Shown here: positions 61,701 through 64,000 of the stretch, one piece after another | How the letters are laid out: every line of letters starts with the position of its first letter | Position numbering within the stretch: the first letter of the stretch is position 1 | Assembly (NCBI RefSeq): GCF_040797425.1 | Contig: NZ_JBFNEH010000001.1 | Location: 69,277-133,276, forward strand | Direction: 5' to 3' | Source of the DNA: Symbiobacterium sp040797425 | Lineage (GTDB): Bacteria > Bacillota > Sulfobacillia > Symbiobacteriales > Symbiobacteriaceae | DNA length: 64,000 bases | Notes under the pieces: generated by a model | Told to the model about the DNA's origin: nothing | The model's input: only the letters and a program-made list of their open reading frames with translations | Database searches by the model: none | Position numbers and translations under genes: made by a program

Positions 61701-61966
61701 CGGTCACGCCTGACTTCTTCGCCGAGCGGGCGGCTTTCCTGGAGCTGACCATCTGCCGGGCGCTGGCCCGCTGCGGCGCCCCGGAGGGGCTGGAGGTGCT
61801 GGTCCAGTACCTGTGCGACTCCCGCCGGCCGCTGGTCCGCCACGCCCACCAGGAGCTGGTACGTCTCTCGGGGCGTGCGCTGCCGCCCGACCCGGATGTG
61901 TGGCGGGGCTGGCTGGCGCTGGTGCGGCACTGGCGGCCGAGACCGTGGTGCCCTCCCCGCGGATAA
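58706..61966 (+). CDS. tandem FAD-dependent oxidoreductase with helical-repeat tail
   Basis: 1086 residues. Two FAD-binding Rossmann motifs: VLVCGGSFAGVAAALAAARA near residue 13 and VLVIGGGTSGAAAAVGAARH near 450, each starting an FAD_oxidored-type half; the first half is short. Between them is a low-complexity Ala/Ser/Pro/Thr linker (about 340-425). The second half has NPAPGGTGTLGGVDSYWFGR and the closing VTGKAISATHDALPPIRMQA. The last 250 residues are Ala/Leu helical repeats of HEAT type. Substrate unknown; co-directional with xylB, gap about 57 bases, suggests carbohydrate or polyol oxidation. GTG at 58706, eight bases after GGGGG, is preferred to a TTG five codons earlier. Confidence 0.8.
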   Translation: MGPTHRQLTTDVLVCGGSFAGVAAALAAARAGRRVLLLERRTYLGAEVSAYLRPWLTPSQLDVLCSLLGPTLSAAAGPLQEPGPALAAAAVPLQEPGPVQAELPLIPDRLKTALEDVLLEAGVTLLYAVRPVGIRTGRPLQVEAVGKAGRMTIAAGAVIDATEQAVLARLCCPASARTAQAGARLWRTLELTGVDTAGARPAGDPRAGGVSIPEKLTPAWRLHAGYARDLGHVLLEYAMDVPAAGEPGWQQDAEQRARWIGADLCRWMRENHPAFSGMRLASTSHELAVPPLWRVEPDPGQRLFVASACTDLPDDEAARLYLDPAALTRLGLSVGTQVADLATSPGPALSAARSAAATPSAGVTPPAVAAPSAVLAPPRVASPATVVAASADATAAAVATPSAGPTSSATAVPCAATTPPPSHDRPAEAPLRTLPVIRRTVDVLVIGGGTSGAAAAVGAARHGAVTLVADMNPAPGGTGTLGGVDSYWFGRRTGFNQEVSARVAEQHDQTGCQGNKWNTEAKALAWLDLLRGAGAELLLNTVLMDVLADRQPGPRRVTGARLAAPDCLVEVTARVTVDATGDGDAAVLAGAEAVYGSDREGATMWYSLAPQPRPGVFQNNFTSAVDVGDPFDYTRAILSGRRRMPGHDHGPYVAPRESRHVLGDVRLTLTDFLTLRRWPDVISLHFSNHDIKGHNTSDWLRLGLLPPNLEIEIPYRALLPVGVEGLLVTGKAISATHDALPPIRMQADLENLGYATGTAAARAARSGVALRALPVHELQATLVAEGLLPASLAARELEADRPPTTEEMQGWIDSLNDAEPLFLYGEMEMDEVRRTPIPFVQICTAGPAVVPLLRAALERPDHPGRLHIARALAWYGDQAATPVLLEAIAPHLAGDVLPPRTVHIRYTQASPDHGAMPELAYLLHALAMVRDRRAIPVLMRVVERIHPTEERFRDPMSGVFHYVDAACDIAERLGDPQCVPALRRLHQEPLFHNRVTTAPVTPDFFAERAAFLELTICRALARCGAPEGLEVLVQYLCDSRRPLVRHAHQELVRLSGRALPPDPDVWRGWLALVRHWRPRPWCPPRG

Positions 61967-61979
61967 CCTTGGCATCCTC

Positions 61980-62009
61980 GAAGCCCGCTGCGCCGTGACA
62001 GCGGGCTTC
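61980..62009. terminator. bidirectional hairpin between convergent genes
   Basis: Perfect 11-bp stem GAAGCCCGCTG/CAGCGGGCTTC with an 8-base loop, 14 bases after the oxidoreductase stop and 6 from the next gene's stop. Weak T tract. Confidence 0.7.
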
Positions 62010-62014
62010 TCGCG

Positions 62015-63052
62015 TCAGATGGCCTTGCGCTGCCCCCTGCTGGCCGCTTTCCGGTACCGCTCCGCCACTTGTTCGAGGAACAGGACGATATGCCACCGAT
62101 CCTCCAGGTCTTCCTTGAACTTGAGGCGATGACCAAGCGCCCCCCGGATCCCCTCGCAACTTAGCTCTTTCGCCCATATGGATACCACTTCAAAGCCCAG
62201 CTCCTGGCACAGACCGCGCTTGAGCAAGTCCCGTCTTCTCTGGGCGTGGAACTCCTCCACGCTGGGGTAGAGTTCGGTCGGTCCCGCGTGCTGGTTCCCC
62301 TGGAATTCGATGGCAATCTTCTCGTCCGGCAACAACAAGTCGCAGTGCATGCGACCCCCGGTGTCGATATTGGCAAGGCCGGTCAGCTCGACGTTCTCCA
62401 GGACTGTCACGCCGGGGCACATCTCCCGGATGAGGTGCGCGAGGATGAACTGGCCCAGGGAGTAGCCGGGAGTGTTCTTGGCTGCCTGCAGCCCCCGCTC
62501 CAACTCCCGCAACTCCTGCGCCCGCTTGATGGCATGTGGATTCGCACCGCGACAGGTGTAGACCACGCGCGGGCCCTGCCGCTGCGGGCCCCCGATGAGC
62601 CACCGGCACGCGATCAGCTGGCGAATGTGCTTGCTCAGGGTGTCCTGGCTGTAGCTGGTCATCCTCGCCAGGTCCTTGAATTCGAACCGCCCACCCAGCC
62701 GAAAGATGACCCCCCACGTCCAACAGGCTCCTCGGGGGAGGCAGCTGTCAAACAACAGGTCAGAGGGCAGAATGAGGCGGGGGCCGTTCTCCAAGCCGAG
62801 AGGCTGGCAGCGCACAACCCGAAGGCTCATCCGCTCGTAAAGCAGCCAGCCCGCTTTAGACAAGACGTCCAGGTACTTGTGGAGGCTGGGGAGACTGATG
62901 CCCACTTTCGTGCAGAGCTCCTTGAACGTGAACTCACTCCGCACGTGCATGAGTGCGACTACGAAGCACCAGAGCAGCTTCGCTCCCTCAGGGATCGTCC
63001 GGTCGGCCCACAATCGATCTGGAACGCAAATGAGCCGCAAGCGCACACGCAT
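62015..63052 (-). CDS. winged-helix protein with PD-(D/E)xK nuclease-like C-terminus
   Basis: 345 residues. N-terminal half has two helix-turn-helix-like units (EFTFKELCTKVGISLPSLHK near 40-60 and FEFKDLARMTSYSQDTLSKH near 122-142). The opening VPDRLWADRTIPEGAKLLW resembles replication/HTH proteins of phages and plasmids. The C-terminal 120 residues look like a restriction-endonuclease fold: Asp in MHCDLLLPDEKIAIEFQGNQ, the E-x-Q pair, and RRRDLLKRGLCQELGFEVVS. No family name is certain. Start ATG at 63052 overlaps the stop of an 8-codon leader ORF (TGATG); it has no ribosome site of its own. Confidence 0.75.
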   Translation of the reverse strand: MRVRLRLICVPDRLWADRTIPEGAKLLWCFVVALMHVRSEFTFKELCTKVGISLPSLHKYLDVLSKAGWLLYERMSLRVVRCQPLGLENGPRLILPSDLLFDSCLPRGACWTWGVIFRLGGRFEFKDLARMTSYSQDTLSKHIRQLIACRWLIGGPQRQGPRVVYTCRGANPHAIKRAQELRELERGLQAAKNTPGYSLGQFILAHLIREMCPGVTVLENVELTGLANIDTGGRMHCDLLLPDEKIAIEFQGNQHAGPTELYPSVEEFHAQRRRDLLKRGLCQELGFEVVSIWAKELSCEGIRGALGHRLKFKEDLEDRWHIVLFLEQVAERYRKAASRGQRKAI

Positions 63053-63078
63053 CACCAGGAGGAAATATTATCCATCAC
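63052..63078 (-). CDS. 8-codon leader ORF (MMDNISSW)
   Basis: GTG-ATG start nine bases after AAGGAG, eight codons, and a TGA that overlaps the ATG of the nuclease-like gene. The downstream gene lacks its own ribosome-binding site, so its translation would depend on re-initiation from this leader. Seen directly; the regulatory meaning is inferred. Confidence 0.5.
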   Translation of the reverse strand: MMDNISSW

Positions 63079-63101
63079 TGGATGCTTCTCCTTCTCGGTG
63101 G

Positions 63102-63357
63102 CCGATCGTTTTTCACTTCCGGGCCGCAGCCAAATCGAAATCCGTCGGCTCCCGCCGCCGGTCCGACACGCCCGCGCCGCCCCACACCCCCGCAACGAGG
63201 CCCTCACCCCCGCTCACTGCACTGTTCACCAGGCCCGGAGCCGCTGCAAGACCCAACCCACCCCGCCACCAAGCCCCAGGGCGACCCACCCCCCCCGCCC
63301 ATCAAGCCCCTACGAGAGCCACCCCGCCCCTCCTCGCCCCCCCGCACACCGCGGCGC
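63102..63357. repeat. direct repeat unit 1 (256 bp)
   Basis: Begins CCGATCGTTTTTCACTTCCG. It contains TCGAAATCC(G/A)TCGGCTCCC, a CGCTCACTGCACTGTTCACC segment and two C-rich subrepeats of about 33 bases beginning AAGCCCC. Lies about 25 bases upstream of the leader ORF. Confidence 0.85.
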
Positions 63358-63637
63358 CCGATCGTTTTTCACTTCCGCTCCCCAGCCAAGTCGAAATCCA
63401 TCGGCTCCCGCCGCCGATCGGACACGCCAACGCTGCCCCATACCCCCGCAGCAAGGCCTTCGCCCACGCTCACTGCACTGTTCACCAAGCCCCGCACGAG
63501 CCAACCTACCCCGCCCCCAAGCCTCAGTGAGACCAGCCTGTCCAGCCCCCCAAGCCCCCGTGAGGCCAACCCCCCCGCCCACCAAAGCCTCAACGAGAGC
63601 CAAACCACCCCCTCCTCGCCCTCGACCCCCGCGGCAG
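63358..63637. repeat. direct repeat unit 2 (280 bp)
   Basis: Same start and same internal segments as unit 1, with three rather than two AAGCC(C/T)C subrepeats, which accounts for most of the length difference. On the minus strand both units keep an open frame ending ...SDRRREP(T/M)DFDLA..RK-stop. Confidence 0.85.
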
Positions 63638-63684
63638 CCGATCGTTTTGCACTTCCGCCCCGCAACTCAAGTCGAAATCCTTCC
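63638..63684. repeat. partial direct repeat unit 3
   Basis: Begins CCGATCGTTTTGCACTTCCG and carries the TCGAAATCC segment, then diverges. One base longer between these blocks than units 1 and 2. Confidence 0.75.
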
Positions 63685-63953
63685 GATCCCAGCATCTCAC
63701 TACCGCTCCGGCATCAAAACACAGCTTCAGATCTTGCCCGGCACCAGGGCGGCCCCACGATGCATCGAGTAGACCGTAGGGTCGCCCCACGGCCTCTCGC
63801 AACACCGGACATGCTGGTCACGCATCCGGCGTTTCGTCAAGCACTCCGAGTCGATTCGTAGCTGTCCTTCAGGCTTTTCAGCCCTTGGGTCTGCCAGTAG
63901 GCAAGTCCGAGGGCTTTGACAAGTCAGCACCCATGCTGGGCGCACGTAGAGCA
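63685..63953. other. no confident gene
   Basis: Short frames on both strands (a 72-codon minus frame at 63727-63945) have no recognised family and no good ribosome site. The sequence may continue into a gene beyond the window. Confidence 0.35.
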
Positions 63954-63984
63954 GAACGCCGCTGACCTGAGGTCGGCGGCGTTC
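63954..63984. other. long perfect-arm hairpin at right edge
   Basis: GAACGCCGC/GCGGCGTTC arms with an inner GACC/GGTC pair and a 3-base loop. Looks like a terminator stem of a gene outside or overlapping the window edge; no T tract inside the window. Confidence 0.5.
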
Positions 63985-64000
63985 GGCTTGACCCCGGCAC

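Noticed and set aside
63102..63684. CRISPR array
   Set aside because: Units are 256-280 bp direct repeats without short identical repeats and unique spacers, and no cas genes are present.
63082..63861. Pro-rich 259-codon plus-strand frame across the repeats
   Set aside because: Composition simply reflects C-rich repeats; no ribosome site and no domain.

Overview
The window comes from a GC-rich bacterium with Firmicutes-style gene order, most like Symbiobacterium. The clues are the fused str-S10-spc-alpha ribosomal cluster, the tail order rplQ-ecfA1-ecfA2-ecfT-truA-rplM-rpsI-cwlD, the L7Ae-like gene before rpsL, the KOW gene between map and infA, a zinc-type S14 and a spore-germination amidase. 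The species assignment is an inference from order and composition, not from a search.

Layout. 1-0.65 kb: a plus-strand methyltransferase converging on tdk. 0.66-42.7 kb: a near-continuous minus-strand block for transcription and translation. In transcription order it runs tRNA-fMet, rpmG, tRNA-Trp, secE, nusG, rplK, rplA, a 44-codon ORF, rplJ, rplL, rpoB, rpoC, (plus-strand ECF sigma insertion), a class I methyltransferase, L7Ae-like gene, rpsL, rpsG, fusA, tuf, S10 operon, spc operon, secY, adk, map, KOW gene, infA, rpmJ, rpsM, rpsK, rpsD, rpoA, rplQ, ecfA1A2T, truA, rplM, rpsI, cwlD and tdk. Good sigma-A-like promoters (mostly 17 or 18 bp spacers) can be read before tRNA-fMet, rpmG, secE, the 44-codon ORF, rplJ, rpoB, the L7Ae-like gene and rplM.

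42.8-46.7 kb: a chemoreceptor-like gene broken by a 30-G homopolymer, then a NarL/LuxR-type two-component pair. 47.1-53.9 kb: a formate dehydrogenase operon. It has a Tat-exported catalytic subunit with an in-frame UGA (selenocysteine) followed by a clear bacterial SECIS hairpin, an iron-sulfur beta subunit, a cytochrome b gamma subunit, FdhE and a NuoF-like flavoprotein. 54-55.2 kb: two small genes and mostly empty sequence. 55.3-62 kb: a ROK repressor divergent from a xylulokinase and a large tandem-FAD oxidoreductase with a helical-repeat tail. 62-64 kb: a winged-helix/nuclease-like protein whose 5' side carries an overlapping 8-codon leader ORF and about 2.3 copies of a 256-280 bp direct repeat.

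The most interesting points are the selenocysteine FDH, the poly-G disruption, Asn at the RpoB rifampicin-pocket position usually His, the acidic RpoB tail, the unusual NuoF-like partner of FDH, and the repeat/leader/nuclease locus at the right end.
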